DNA of 64,000 nt from Deinococcus sp. LM3. GTDB taxonomy: Bacteria; Deinococcota; Deinococci; Deinococcales; Deinococcaceae. The notes below the pieces were generated by a model that searched no databases, was not told where the DNA came from, and saw only the letters and a list, made by a program, of their open reading frames with translations. The position numbers and the translations under genes were made by a program. Below are positions 1-11,060 of this stretch, piece after piece. The DNA lies in NCBI RefSeq assembly GCF_002017875.1, contig NZ_MUFV01000001.1:434001-498000 (forward strand), in the 5' to 3' direction. Each line of letters starts with the position of its first letter. Position 1 is the stretch's first letter.

Positions 1-96
1 ACTATAACGCTCCAGACCGACGGCAGCCAAGTTTGAAGGGATTTCGAGTGGACTGCGAATAAAGGTGTCCCAGAGAGTCGCCAATGCCTGTGCCAT
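1..96 (-). CDS. Partial hypothetical protein, N-terminal 32 codons
   Basis: A reading frame opens at ATG 96 and runs off the window edge after 32 codons, beginning MAQALATLWDTFIRSPLEI. A purine-rich stretch (GAGGGAAGAAGAGAG) precedes the ATG, and the start lies 17 bp after the stop of the hydrolase at 114, so it reads as the next gene of that operon. No family can be recognised from 32 residues. Codon use is less GC-biased than its neighbours. The call rests on context and RBS only. Confidence 0.45.
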   Translation of the reverse strand, partial: MAQALATLWDTFIRSPLEIPSNLAAVGLERYS

Positions 97-113
97 CTGT
101 CTCTCTTCTTCCC

Positions 114-1304
114 TCACGCTTCCACCTCCGGCACCACGCGGGCGATGAAGGTTTCGAGCTGGGCGTCGTACTGCTCAGGGTCGATGTTCCACACGCGGAT
201 GTGCTTGCCGCCTTCCACGCGGTGGTATTCGATGAGGTCGGGGCGGGCGGCGGCCAGACGGTCGGCCTGCCCGACGGGAATGGTGCGGTCGCGGGTGCCG
301 TGCCACAGGATCATGGGCACGTCGAAGGTGGGCGCTGCAGCGATCTGGTCGACGGTGTCGAAGTCCTGACCGCTGCGGCGCGTGACGATCCGTTCGACGA
401 AGCGTGCCACGTGCCGCGCCATGAACGCCGGGATGCCCACGCGGACGCCCTGCGAGCGGATGGTGTCCCGCCAGTCCAGCGCGGGGCAGTCCAGCATGAC
501 GCCCAGGATCGGCAGCGGGTACGGACGGTGCTTTTGCCGCAGGACGCTCAGGGCGACATTGCCACCCATCGAGAATCCGTGCAGCACGGCGCGTTTATAC
601 CCGGCGTCCTGCGCCCAGTGCAGCGCGGCCAGTACGTCCTCGGCTTCCTGGTCGCCCAGCGTCAGGTATCCCTGCGGGGAGGCCGGAGCGCCGTGCGCGT
701 TGCGGAACGTGACGAACAGGCTGCCCGTCCCGGTGCGCTGCAAGGCCGGGAGCATCCGCAACGCCTGGGCGCGCTGACCGCCGTGCCCGTGAATGACGAT
801 CACCAGCGTGTCCGCGCGGCCCGGCGCGTCCCCACTGGGCGGAATGTGCCACGCGGGCATGTCGCCCAGCGGCGTGCTGACGGCCGTGTGCTCGAACGCC
901 ACGCCCAGTTGCGCGGGCGTGCCGTTGTACACGAACGTACTGGCCCACGCGAGCGCCCCGTTCGGCAGCACGCCACGCTCGCCCGTCACCTCGCGGCGCA
1001 CCAGCGTCCCCACGACCTTCCGCTCGCCCAGCACCGCGTGCCCCTTGTTCGGGAGCAGCGGCACGATTCCGATCGGCCCGCGCGAGAGCGTCTCGGCACT
1101 GGCCGGCAGGAACACACTGTTCCCCCGCCGACCCACCGGCACGATCACGCCCTTCACGCGGCGCGTCTTACTGCGCAACGTGATCTCCGCACCCAGGAAC
1201 GCACCCGCCAGCACCACCCCGGCGTAAGCCAGGGCGGCCCAGCCGAGATGCCGTGGGCGGAGTGTGCGGCGCGGATGGCGGATGGCGGATGGCAGATGGC
1301 TCAT
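114..1304 (-). CDS. Alpha/beta hydrolase, membrane-anchored
   Basis: The 396-residue product has an N-terminal hydrophobic segment (about residues 20-40) and an alpha/beta hydrolase fold of the serine aminopeptidase/esterase type. The oxyanion segment HGHGG lies near 172-176, the nucleophile elbow GFSMGGN at 243-249 (Ser245), the acidic residue in WHGTRD near 339, and the catalytic His in GGKH near 368. The substrate cannot be predicted. The ATG overlaps the stop of the upstream four-helix-bundle gene by 4 bp (ATGA), implying translational coupling. Residues 2-13 are encoded by a heptanucleotide repeat, so the extreme N terminus may not be conserved. Confidence 0.85.
   Translation of the reverse strand: MSHLPSAIRHPRRTLRPRHLGWAALAYAGVVLAGAFLGAEITLRSKTRRVKGVIVPVGRRGNSVFLPASAETLSRGPIGIVPLLPNKGHAVLGERKVVGTLVRREVTGERGVLPNGALAWASTFVYNGTPAQLGVAFEHTAVSTPLGDMPAWHIPPSGDAPGRADTLVIVIHGHGGQRAQALRMLPALQRTGTGSLFVTFRNAHGAPASPQGYLTLGDQEAEDVLAALHWAQDAGYKRAVLHGFSMGGNVALSVLRQKHRPYPLPILGVMLDCPALDWRDTIRSQGVRVGIPAFMARHVARFVERIVTRRSGQDFDTVDQIAAAPTFDVPMILWHGTRDRTIPVGQADRLAAARPDLIEYHRVEGGKHIRVWNIDPEQYDAQLETFIARVVPEVEA
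1273..1300. repeat. Heptanucleotide tandem repeat, 4 units
   Basis: Three copies of GGATGGC and one AGATGGC (plus-strand reading) sit inside the first codons of the hydrolase gene. A seven-base unit changes frame when gained or lost. A related array is at 1684-1711 and a degenerate one (GGATGGT, TGATAGT, TGATGGA) at 19745-19765. Confidence 0.85.
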
Positions 1305-1702
1305 GTGGTTCCCAGCTTATTGATCAGGGCTGTGAGTTTGGCGGCAAGCACGCGTCCCTGCTCGTTGAGCTGGGTGGTGTCCGTCGCGGCGATGAATTCC
1401 AGTCGGGTGGACAGGTGGAGACCGCTGATGACCTCGTAGAGCGAGCCGCGTGCCTGGGTCAGGAACCGGGCAAAATCCCGGTCCGTTCCCCGGCCGCGTC
1501 CTTCGGCGATGTTGAGCGTGATGGACGTGGCGGCACGCCGGATCTGGTTGGTCAGCCCGAACCGTTCCTCGGCAGGCAGATGGCGGGTCAGGACGTAGAT
1601 GCCCGCAGCGAACTCCACCGAGAGGTGGTAGACCTCAAGGTCCTCGAACGGGAAGAATCCCGCCGCGCTGAGAGCTGAGTTTTGCCTTCTGCCTTCTGCC
1701 AT
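1301..1702 (-). CDS. Four-helix bundle protein (23S rRNA intervening-sequence protein family)
   Basis: The 133-residue product matches the S23/IVP four-helix bundle family: FEDLEVYHLSVEF near residues 19-31, then the characteristic LTNQIRRAATSITLNIAEGRG around 50-70 and a helical C terminus. Members occur inside 23S rRNA intervening sequences but also as free-standing genes like this one; their biochemical role is not settled. The ATG at 1702 lies within a heptanucleotide repeat, so residues 1-9 look repeat-derived and the ancestral start may have been nearer the FEDLEV motif. The gene begins 17 bp after the FadN-like gene and overlaps the hydrolase by 4 bp. Confidence 0.85.
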   Translation of the reverse strand: MAEGRRQNSALSAAGFFPFEDLEVYHLSVEFAAGIYVLTRHLPAEERFGLTNQIRRAATSITLNIAEGRGRGTDRDFARFLTQARGSLYEVISGLHLSTRLEFIAATDTTQLNEQGRVLAAKLTALINKLGTT

Positions 1703-1711
1703 CTGCTATCC
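1684..1711. repeat. Heptanucleotide tandem repeat, 4 units
   Basis: Minus-strand units are GGATAGC, AGATGGC, AGAAGGC, AGAAGGC. The array covers the ATG of the four-helix-bundle gene and is the same family as 1273-1300. Confidence 0.8.
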
Positions 1712-1719
1712 GCCTTCGC

Positions 1720-4065
<2,346 letters not shown>

Positions 4066-4092
4066 GCGACCTCCTGAGGGGCTCACTTAAAA

Positions 4093-4107
4093 TTAGACTC
4101 GGTTCAA
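4093..4107. promoter_or_regulatory. Possible TetR/FadR-type operator upstream of fadN
   Basis: The imperfect dyad TTAGAC-TCG-GTTCAA sits 28 bp upstream of the fadN start in an AT-richer stretch. Four of six arm positions are symmetric. Fatty-acid degradation genes are often controlled by TetR-family repressors, so this is a candidate site only. Confidence 0.25.
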
Positions 4108-4109
4108 GT

Positions 4110-5066
4110 TTACGGCGGGATCGGGGCGTTTGTCCACCACACCCGCAGTCCGTCCAGCGCGCGCCGTCCCGCCCGTAGGTACGCCTCCTGACCGCCTGCG
4201 GCCCCACCGGTCAGACCGAACGCCAGATCGGCCAGCGCCCGGCACAGCGCGTACCACGCCGCACGCTCCCACACCGCCCCACAGGACGGGCCGGCCGCTG
4301 GATACGCCACGCGGGCCGCCGCCAGCAGCGCCGCGTCCCCCCAGTGGATCAGGCCCGCCAGATCCCGCGCCGGATCGCCCAGCGCCGCGTCCGACCAGTC
4401 CAGCACGCCCGAGAGTCGCCCCTGCCCGTCCAGGGAGACGTGCTCGGCCGCGAAATCCCCGTGGATGGGCACCGGCAGGACCTTCCGGAGATCGGGCAGG
4501 GCGCGCACGCGGGCCGCCCAGGCGTCGGCCCCAGGAAGGACACCTGCCCCTGCCGCCGCCTCCAGATCGTCCAGCGCAGCATCCCGCCAGTCGTGCCCGG
4601 ACGGGTCAAGGTCCACGGTCAGCCCGGACCCCTGCGGGTTCAGGGCGTGCAGATCCGCCAGCCAGCGCCCAAGCTCCCCACCCAGCGCGACCGGATCGGT
4701 CAGTGCGAACCCCAGTGCCGACCGACCCGGCACACGCCGCGCCACGCTGAAGCCCTCCGGGGCCAGCGGCGAGGCGACACCCAGGTGCCGCACCTCCGGC
4801 AGCGCCGCGCCCCCCAGCCGGGGGGCCAGCCATGCCAGCAGCCGGGCCTCGCGGCGCAGCGCCTCTCCCCCACCCGGCCAGCGGGGCAGGCGCAGCACGC
4901 GCGCCCCATCCAGCGCGAAGGCGTGGTGATCACTGCCCATGCCCAGCCACGACACCCTGGCGGGTGCGTCCGGCAGCAGCGCCGCCACCTGCGCCGCGCT
5001 CAGGACCGGGAGTGCCAGTCGATTCACCCGCTCATTGCACCACACCCGTCCCGCCACGCGCCCCAC
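4110..5066 (-). CDS. Aminoglycoside phosphotransferase (APH)-like kinase
   Basis: The 318-residue product has the protein-kinase-like fold of the APH/choline kinase superfamily. The catalytic loop is IHGDFAAEHV near residue 208; the family consensus has Asn where this protein has His (HGDxxxxN), which may matter for Mg binding. The metal-binding DWSDAALGDPARDLAGL follows. An N-terminal lobe Lys is not obvious. The substrate could be an antibiotic, a sugar or a small metabolite. GTG at 5027 (VNRLALPV) is an alternative start that would remove 13 Arg/Trp-rich residues. Confidence 0.75.
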   Translation of the reverse strand: MGRVAGRVWCNERVNRLALPVLSAAQVAALLPDAPARVSWLGMGSDHHAFALDGARVLRLPRWPGGGEALRREARLLAWLAPRLGGAALPEVRHLGVASPLAPEGFSVARRVPGRSALGFALTDPVALGGELGRWLADLHALNPQGSGLTVDLDPSGHDWRDAALDDLEAAAGAGVLPGADAWAARVRALPDLRKVLPVPIHGDFAAEHVSLDGQGRLSGVLDWSDAALGDPARDLAGLIHWGDAALLAAARVAYPAAGPSCGAVWERAAWYALCRALADLAFGLTGGAAGGQEAYLRAGRRALDGLRVWWTNAPIPP

Positions 5067-5081
5067 GTGCGCCGCCCGGAC

Positions 5082-5368
5082 CTACCCGATGAACTGCCGG
5101 ACCACGACCACCAGCGCCAGCCCGGCCAGCGCCAGCACCGCCGCCACGCTCAGGCGGCGGTCCACGCGCCACCCCGCCAGCGCCACCCACACGGCCGCCA
5201 GGACCGGCACCGACGCGATCCACACCACACCCACCCACGCATAGGCGGGCAGCAGCACCCCGCCCGCCAGCAGGACCACACCCACCCAGAAGCCCAGCGG
5301 GTACAGCCACGCGGGCAGCCCCGCCAGCTCGGTGTCCGGCTTCTGCGGGGGCGGCGACTGCGGGGCGC

Positions 5369-5372
<4 letters not shown>
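5082..5372 (-). CDS. DUF1634-like small membrane protein
   Basis: The 96-residue product has a proline-rich N terminus and three predicted membrane segments (about residues 24-45, 48-66, 75-93). It resembles DUF1634 proteins, commonly encoded next to TauE/SafE permeases, as here. The GTG start at 5372 overlaps the stop of the permease gene by 4 bp (GTGA), which decides against an ATG at 5393 that would lie deeper in the upstream gene. It is probably an accessory subunit of that permease, by context only. Confidence 0.7.
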
Positions 5373-6136
<764 letters not shown>

Positions 6137-6222
6137 CAGGGAATCACGTTCAGAACCCTAGCGCATTTCCGGGCGGCTGCCGGGGCTCCGACCGGGCCGT
6201 TGACCGGGCCGGGAGCAGCGTT

Positions 6223-7848
6223 TCAACCGCCCGCACCGGGAGTGGAACCGTGCGTGAAAGCCTCGACCTCCAGCCGGTTTCCACCCCCGCGTTTGGCGCG
6301 GTACAGGGCGGCGTCCGCCCGTTGCAGGATGACCTCACTGCCTACCGCGCCACTGCCCACCACGCCACCGCTGGCTGCCGCCGTACTGGCCGTGCGGAAC
6401 GCCACCCCGACCGACGCGCCCAGCTGCGCCGACCCGCCCGGCACCGCGTACGGGCGGCCCAGCGCCTGCACCACCTGCCCCGCCAGGGGCGGCGCGAGCA
6501 CCGGGCCACGCGGGTCCAGGCTGACCAGCGCGAACTCGTCGCCGCCCAACCGCGCCGGAACGAACCCCTGCCCGGCCAGCGCCCGCAGGCGCACGCCGAC
6601 CTCGCGCAGCACCGTGTCTCCGGCCGCGTGTCCGTGCGTGTCATTCACGGGTTTGAAGCCGTCCAGGTCGATCATCAGGATGGTCATTTCCGCGTGGTCC
6701 GGCGCGCCCTTCAGCAGGCGGTAGAAGCCGTCGCGGTTCAGCAGTCCGGTCAGGCCGTCATGATGCGCGAGGTGTTCCATCTCGTCGCGGCTGCGTTTCA
6801 GTTCGGCGGCCTGCTCGGTCAGACGGCGGTTCAGGCGGCTCGTCTCGACGAACCCCTGCCCCTGGCGCAGCATGACCAGCATGAATACCGTCACCGTGAA
6901 CCAAGCCACGCCGCGCCCGGTCAGGTCGGACGCCGCGCCGCGCAGGATCAGCAGCGCGCACGCCACGGCCACGGCCGCGTACGGCAGCGCCCGCAGCAGC
7001 GTGTCCAGCCACCCGCCGCCCCGCGTGACGTTCGCGGCGTCTGCCGGGACCGCCTGCAGGCGGGTCAGCAGGGTCACGCCGACCGCCTGCCCCACCGTTC
7101 CCCACACCCACAGGGCGTCCAGCGCGCCGCGCGGCTGGTACTGATCGCCCAGCAGCAGGTATGCGAGGTCCGCGCCCACGTACACCATCAGCCCCAGAAC
7201 CAGCGGCAGCCGCGCCGGTTCCAGCCGCCGCCGCAACAGCAGCAGGCCCACGGTCAGCAGGGTCAGGTCCAGCACCACGTACGACGCGCTGACCGCCTTG
7301 AACACCACGGACGCCCCCGAATCCTGAAGGAGCGGCGACACGGCCAGCACCCACGAGACCTCGCCCACCACGACCACCGTGATCAGACTGTCCAGCAGCC
7401 ACGCGCCCAGCACCCCGCGCGACAGCGGCCGCCCCGGCTGCGACCCGGCCACGCGGTCCATCCACAGCACGCCCAGCAGGCCCAGGTAGTACAGGTAGTA
7501 CAGGCCGTCCACGAACGACACGTCCGGGGCGTCCACGCCCGGCAGGTCGAACAGCAGCACGTACGCCACCTCGGCAGCCGCCAGCGCCAGCAGACTCAGC
7601 AGCGCCCACCCCAGGCGGCCACTGGCACGCCAGCCGCTCAGGTTCAGGCACCCGCCCTGCAAGCGCATCTGCGCGCACCACGCCTGCCCGACCGCCAGCA
7701 CCGCCACGACCGGCACCGCTCCGTACAGCAGGTCCAGCCACGGCAGATCCACCCCGGTCAGCACGCCCCACGCCAGCAGCGCCGTGTACGCGCCTGCCAG
7801 CACAAGCAGCGGCGCGAACATCCAGGGGAGGGAGAACCGGTTCGTCAT
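6223..7848 (-). CDS. Membrane-bound GGDEF diguanylate cyclase
   Basis: The 541-residue protein has roughly nine membrane helices in the first 330 residues, a short coiled linker (ETSRLNRRLTEQAAELKRSRDEMEHL), and a C-terminal GGDEF domain. The catalytic signature RLGGDEFALV is intact, so cyclic-di-GMP synthesis is expected. The usual RxxD inhibitory site five residues before GGDEF is absent (VPARL occupies that position), suggesting no product feedback. The membrane part may be a sensor of an unrecognised type. It lies downstream of tRNA-Ala on the same strand, separated by a terminator. Confidence 0.88.
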   Translation of the reverse strand: MTNRFSLPWMFAPLLVLAGAYTALLAWGVLTGVDLPWLDLLYGAVPVVAVLAVGQAWCAQMRLQGGCLNLSGWRASGRLGWALLSLLALAAAEVAYVLLFDLPGVDAPDVSFVDGLYYLYYLGLLGVLWMDRVAGSQPGRPLSRGVLGAWLLDSLITVVVVGEVSWVLAVSPLLQDSGASVVFKAVSASYVVLDLTLLTVGLLLLRRRLEPARLPLVLGLMVYVGADLAYLLLGDQYQPRGALDALWVWGTVGQAVGVTLLTRLQAVPADAANVTRGGGWLDTLLRALPYAAVAVACALLILRGAASDLTGRGVAWFTVTVFMLVMLRQGQGFVETSRLNRRLTEQAAELKRSRDEMEHLAHHDGLTGLLNRDGFYRLLKGAPDHAEMTILMIDLDGFKPVNDTHGHAAGDTVLREVGVRLRALAGQGFVPARLGGDEFALVSLDPRGPVLAPPLAGQVVQALGRPYAVPGGSAQLGASVGVAFRTASTAAASGGVVGSGAVGSEVILQRADAALYRAKRGGGNRLEVEAFTHGSTPGAGG

Positions 7849-7954
7849 CAGAGGGTCACAACCACGCGTACCTTAAGGAATACCACCACACATCCATCTG
7901 ACACCCGCACCGTCCAGAGGTCGGCAGCACCGTCCCACACGCACCCCAGCCGCA

Positions 7955-7994
7955 AAGAGGAAGGGCCAGAAGTCGAAACTCCTGGCCCTTCCCC
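7955..7994 (-). terminator. Rho-independent terminator of tRNA-Ala
   Basis: An 11-bp stem (7959-7969 with 7982-7992, GGAAGGGCCAG) with a 12-nt loop follows the tRNA 3' end and is followed on the minus strand by TCTTTG. Confidence 0.8.
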
Positions 7995-7998
7995 GTAT

Positions 7999-8073
<75 letters not shown>

Positions 8074-8085
8074 TCAGCGCCGTGA

Positions 8086-8114
8086 ACTTTAGCAGCTTGC
8101 GGGGGGTTTGGCAA
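8086..8114 (-). promoter_or_regulatory. Promoter of tRNA-Ala
   Basis: On the minus strand TTGCCA (8109-8114) and TAAAGT (8086-8091) are separated by exactly 17 bp, placing the transcription start about 6 nt before the mature tRNA 5' end. Confidence 0.8.
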
Positions 8115-8167
8115 GTGTGGGCCAGATGGCGCAGGCGTGGGCGGCGGCGGGTGGGTAGCATGGGGGG

Positions 8168-9481
8168 ATGTTCGGTCGTCGCGCGCCACTGCCTGAGTTT
8201 CCGCCTGGGGCGTTGCTGGTGGGCGGCGCGGCGCGTGACTGGTTGCGGGGTGTGCCGGCGAAGGATTTCGACTGGGCGGTGCCGGACCCGGCGGGCGCGG
8301 CGCAGGAGCTGGCGCGGGTGTCGGGGGGGGCGGCTTTCCCGCTGGATGTGGACCGGGGGTACTGGCGGGTGTCGGCGCCGGGTGGCGTGCAGCATGATCT
8401 GGTGCCGCTGCCGGGCGACGTGACGGCGGACCTGTTGCGGCGGGATTTCACGGTGAATGCGCTGGGTGTGTGGGCGGACGGGCGGGTGCTGGACCCGGCG
8501 GGTGGCCGCGCGGACCTGCGCTCGCGGCGGCTGCGGATGGTGTCGCGGGAGAACCTGCGGGCCGACCCGCTGCGGGCGTGGCGCGCGGCGCGGTTTGAGG
8601 GCACGCTGGGCTTCCGGCTGGAGGCGGGCACGGAGGCGGCGGTGCGGGAGGTGGCCGTGGATCTGGGCGCGGGCCGCCTGCCGCTGCCTGCCTGGGAGCG
8701 GGTGCGGGACGAACTGCATGCGCTGCTGGGGTCGCCGGACGCGGCGCGGGGCGTGGCGCGCCTGGAGGATCTGGGTCTGCTGGTCCTGACCGTGCCGGAG
8801 TTGCGCGAGGGGCGGGGGGTGGCGCAGGGCGGCTTTCATCACCTGGACGTGTTCGGACACAGCCTGGAGGCGCTGCATCAGTTGCTGGCGCGCCGGCCGG
8901 ATGCCCCGCTGGCGCTGCGCTGGGCGGCGTTGCTGCACGATGTGGGCAAGGCCCGCACGCGCGCCGTGGACCCGGTGACGGGTCGCGTGTCGTTTCATGG
9001 GCACGAGCGGGTGGGCGCCGAGCTGAGTGCCGGGATCCTGACCCGCCTGAAACTGCCGGGGGACGAGGTGCGGCGGGTGTCGGCGCTGGTGGGGGCGCAC
9101 ATGCTGCCGCTCCCGGCGAACGAGCGCGAGGCGCGGCGGTTCGTGCACCGGCGGCGGGAGCTGCTGCCGGACCTGCTGTCCCTGATGCTGGCGGACCGCG
9201 AGGCGGCGCGCGGCCCGTCGAGCAGCGAGGCGTCCCGGCGGGCGTACGCGCGGGGCTTCGAGCGGGTTCTGGCAGCGCTGGAGGAGCAGCCCTCTGCGCC
9301 GCCGCCGCTGCTGGACGGGCAGGAGATCATGGCGCTGCTGGGCATCCCGCCCGGCCCGCGCGTGGGCATGGCGGCGCGCGCCCTGGCCGAGGCGGCCGCG
9401 CTGGGCGAGGTGACCACGCCGGACGGGGCGCGGGCGTTCGTGCGCGCCTGGGCGGGCGGGGACTCCACAACTCTGATGTGA
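8168..9481 (+). CDS. cca: tRNA nucleotidyltransferase / poly(A) polymerase family with HD domain
   Basis: The 437-residue product belongs to the class II nucleotidyltransferases that add CCA to tRNA 3' ends. The active-site block LVGGAARDWLRG with acidic pair DFDW lies near residues 16-35, RRDFTVNAL near 93, and an HD domain with LLHDVGKA and FHGHERVGAE near 255-285. Some Deinococcus species split CC-adding and A-adding between two proteins, so this may carry only one of those activities; the sequence alone does not tell which. A TAGCAT box 6 nt before the ATG suggests a leaderless transcript. Confidence 0.88.
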   Translation: MFGRRAPLPEFPPGALLVGGAARDWLRGVPAKDFDWAVPDPAGAAQELARVSGGAAFPLDVDRGYWRVSAPGGVQHDLVPLPGDVTADLLRRDFTVNALGVWADGRVLDPAGGRADLRSRRLRMVSRENLRADPLRAWRAARFEGTLGFRLEAGTEAAVREVAVDLGAGRLPLPAWERVRDELHALLGSPDAARGVARLEDLGLLVLTVPELREGRGVAQGGFHHLDVFGHSLEALHQLLARRPDAPLALRWAALLHDVGKARTRAVDPVTGRVSFHGHERVGAELSAGILTRLKLPGDEVRRVSALVGAHMLPLPANEREARRFVHRRRELLPDLLSLMLADREAARGPSSSEASRRAYARGFERVLAALEEQPSAPPPLLDGQEIMALLGIPPGPRVGMAARALAEAAALGEVTTPDGARAFVRAWAGGDSTTLM

Positions 9482-9498
9482 GCGCGGGTCCGCTGTCA

Positions 9499-9519
9499 GG
9501 GGATTGCCAGGGAATCCCC
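9499..9519. promoter_or_regulatory. Inverted repeat in the GH13 promoter
   Basis: The perfect dyad GGGGATT-N7-AATCCCC ends 2 bp before the TATGCT box (9522-9527) of the amylase gene. It lacks a T-tract, so an operator is likelier than a terminator for the upstream gene. Confidence 0.35.
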
Positions 9520-9536
9520 GCTATGCTGCCGCAGAG

Positions 9537-11003
9537 ATGAATCCGCTGCGCACCGACCATTCCCACGACACGCATCCCATCACGCCCGACTGGGTGGCGG
9601 ACGCGGTGTTCTACCAGATCTTCCCCGACCGTTTCGCCCGTTCGGGCCGCGTGACGGGCCTGAACCTGCAACCCTGGGGCGACACGCCGCACTTTCATAA
9701 GTACATGGGCGGTGACCTGTGGGGAGTGATCGAGCGGCTGGATCACATCCAGAGTCTGGGTGTGAACGCCATCTACTTCTGCCCGGTGTTCCAGTCGGCC
9801 AGTAACCACCGCTACCACACGCACGACTACTATCAGGTGGACCCCATGCTGGGCGGCAACGAGGCGCTGCGTGCCCTGATCGACGAGGCGCACGCGCGCG
9901 GCATCCGGGTGGTACTGGACGGCGTGTTCAACCACTCCAGCCGGGGCTTCTTCCAGTTCAACGACCTGCTGGAACAGGGCGAGGCGAGCGCGTACCGCGA
10001 CTGGTTCCACGTGGACGGCTGGCCGCTGCAACCGTACGACGACACCAGCCCCGCCAACTACGCCGCGTGGTGGGGGAACCGCGCCCTACCGAAATTCAAC
10101 ACGGCCAACCCGGCGGTGCGGGACTTCCTGTGGGACGTGGCCGAGTACTGGATGCGGTTCGGGATCGACGGCTGGCGGCTGGACGTGCCGAACGAGATCG
10201 ACGACGACTCGTTCTGGCAGGAGTTCCGCCGCCGCGTGAAGGCCGTGAATCCCGAGGCGTACATCGTCGGGGAGATCTGGGGGGACGCGCACCGCTGGTT
10301 GCAGGGCGACCAGTTCGACGCGGTCATGAACTACCACTTCACGCGGCCGTGTCTGGCGTTCTTCGGGGCGCGCACGCTGGACCACCCCATGAACGAACGC
10401 AGCGGCACGGGCCGCGTGGACCCCATGACGGCCGAGGCGTTCGCGGCCCGCATGACCGACGTGACGCGCATGTACCACCCGGACATCGTGCGCGCGCAGC
10501 TGAACCTGCTGGACTCGCACGACACGGCCCGCTTCCTGACGGCCGTGGGCGGCGACGCGACCGCGTACCGGCTGGCGACCGTGTTCCAGATGACGTACGT
10601 GGGCGCGCCCTGCATCTACTACGGTGACGAGATCGGCCTGCCCGGCGGTCCCGACCCCGACTGCCGCCGCGCGTTCCCCTGGGACGAGCAGGACTGGGAT
10701 GCGGACACCCTGACCCTGACCCGCACCCTGATCGCCGCGCGCCGCACCGTGCCGGCCCTGACGCGCGGCACCTTCGAGGTCACGCACGCGCAGGGTGAGG
10801 GCGTGGTGTTCATGCGCCGCCACGACGCCGGCAACGCGCACATTGCCCTGAACGCCGCGCCGCACGAGGCGCACCTGCCGGTCACGGGGGTCACGCCCGG
10901 CCAGTACCGCGACGTCCTGACGGGCCGCACCCTGACCCTGACCACCGACACGCCCCTGAGCGTCCCGGCCCGTGGGGCGCTGGTGCTGGTGCCGCTGGCG
11001 TAA
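9537..11003 (+). CDS. GH13 alpha-glycosidase (neopullulanase/cyclomaltodextrinase-like)
   Basis: The 488-residue enzyme carries all GH13 active-site regions: DGVFNH near 128, nucleophile Asp216 in GWRLDVPNE, acid/base Glu246 in VGEIWGD, and the transition-state Asp329 in LDSHDT. The SHD motif and spacing suit the maltogenic amylase/neopullulanase/cyclomaltodextrinase group, but the N-terminal CBM34-type domain of that group is missing. No signal peptide is seen, so it acts on imported maltodextrins in the cytoplasm. ATG 9537 follows TATGCT by 9 nt; an in-frame ATG at 9504 lies upstream of that promoter and is rejected. Confidence 0.88.
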   Translation: MNPLRTDHSHDTHPITPDWVADAVFYQIFPDRFARSGRVTGLNLQPWGDTPHFHKYMGGDLWGVIERLDHIQSLGVNAIYFCPVFQSASNHRYHTHDYYQVDPMLGGNEALRALIDEAHARGIRVVLDGVFNHSSRGFFQFNDLLEQGEASAYRDWFHVDGWPLQPYDDTSPANYAAWWGNRALPKFNTANPAVRDFLWDVAEYWMRFGIDGWRLDVPNEIDDDSFWQEFRRRVKAVNPEAYIVGEIWGDAHRWLQGDQFDAVMNYHFTRPCLAFFGARTLDHPMNERSGTGRVDPMTAEAFAARMTDVTRMYHPDIVRAQLNLLDSHDTARFLTAVGGDATAYRLATVFQMTYVGAPCIYYGDEIGLPGGPDPDCRRAFPWDEQDWDADTLTLTRTLIAARRTVPALTRGTFEVTHAQGEGVVFMRRHDAGNAHIALNAAPHEAHLPVTGVTPGQYRDVLTGRTLTLTTDTPLSVPARGALVLVPLA

Positions 11004-11060
11004 GGGATATGGGGCGCGGGCGGCGGTTCACTGCAACCTGCCCCCCGTGCCCCGCTCACC

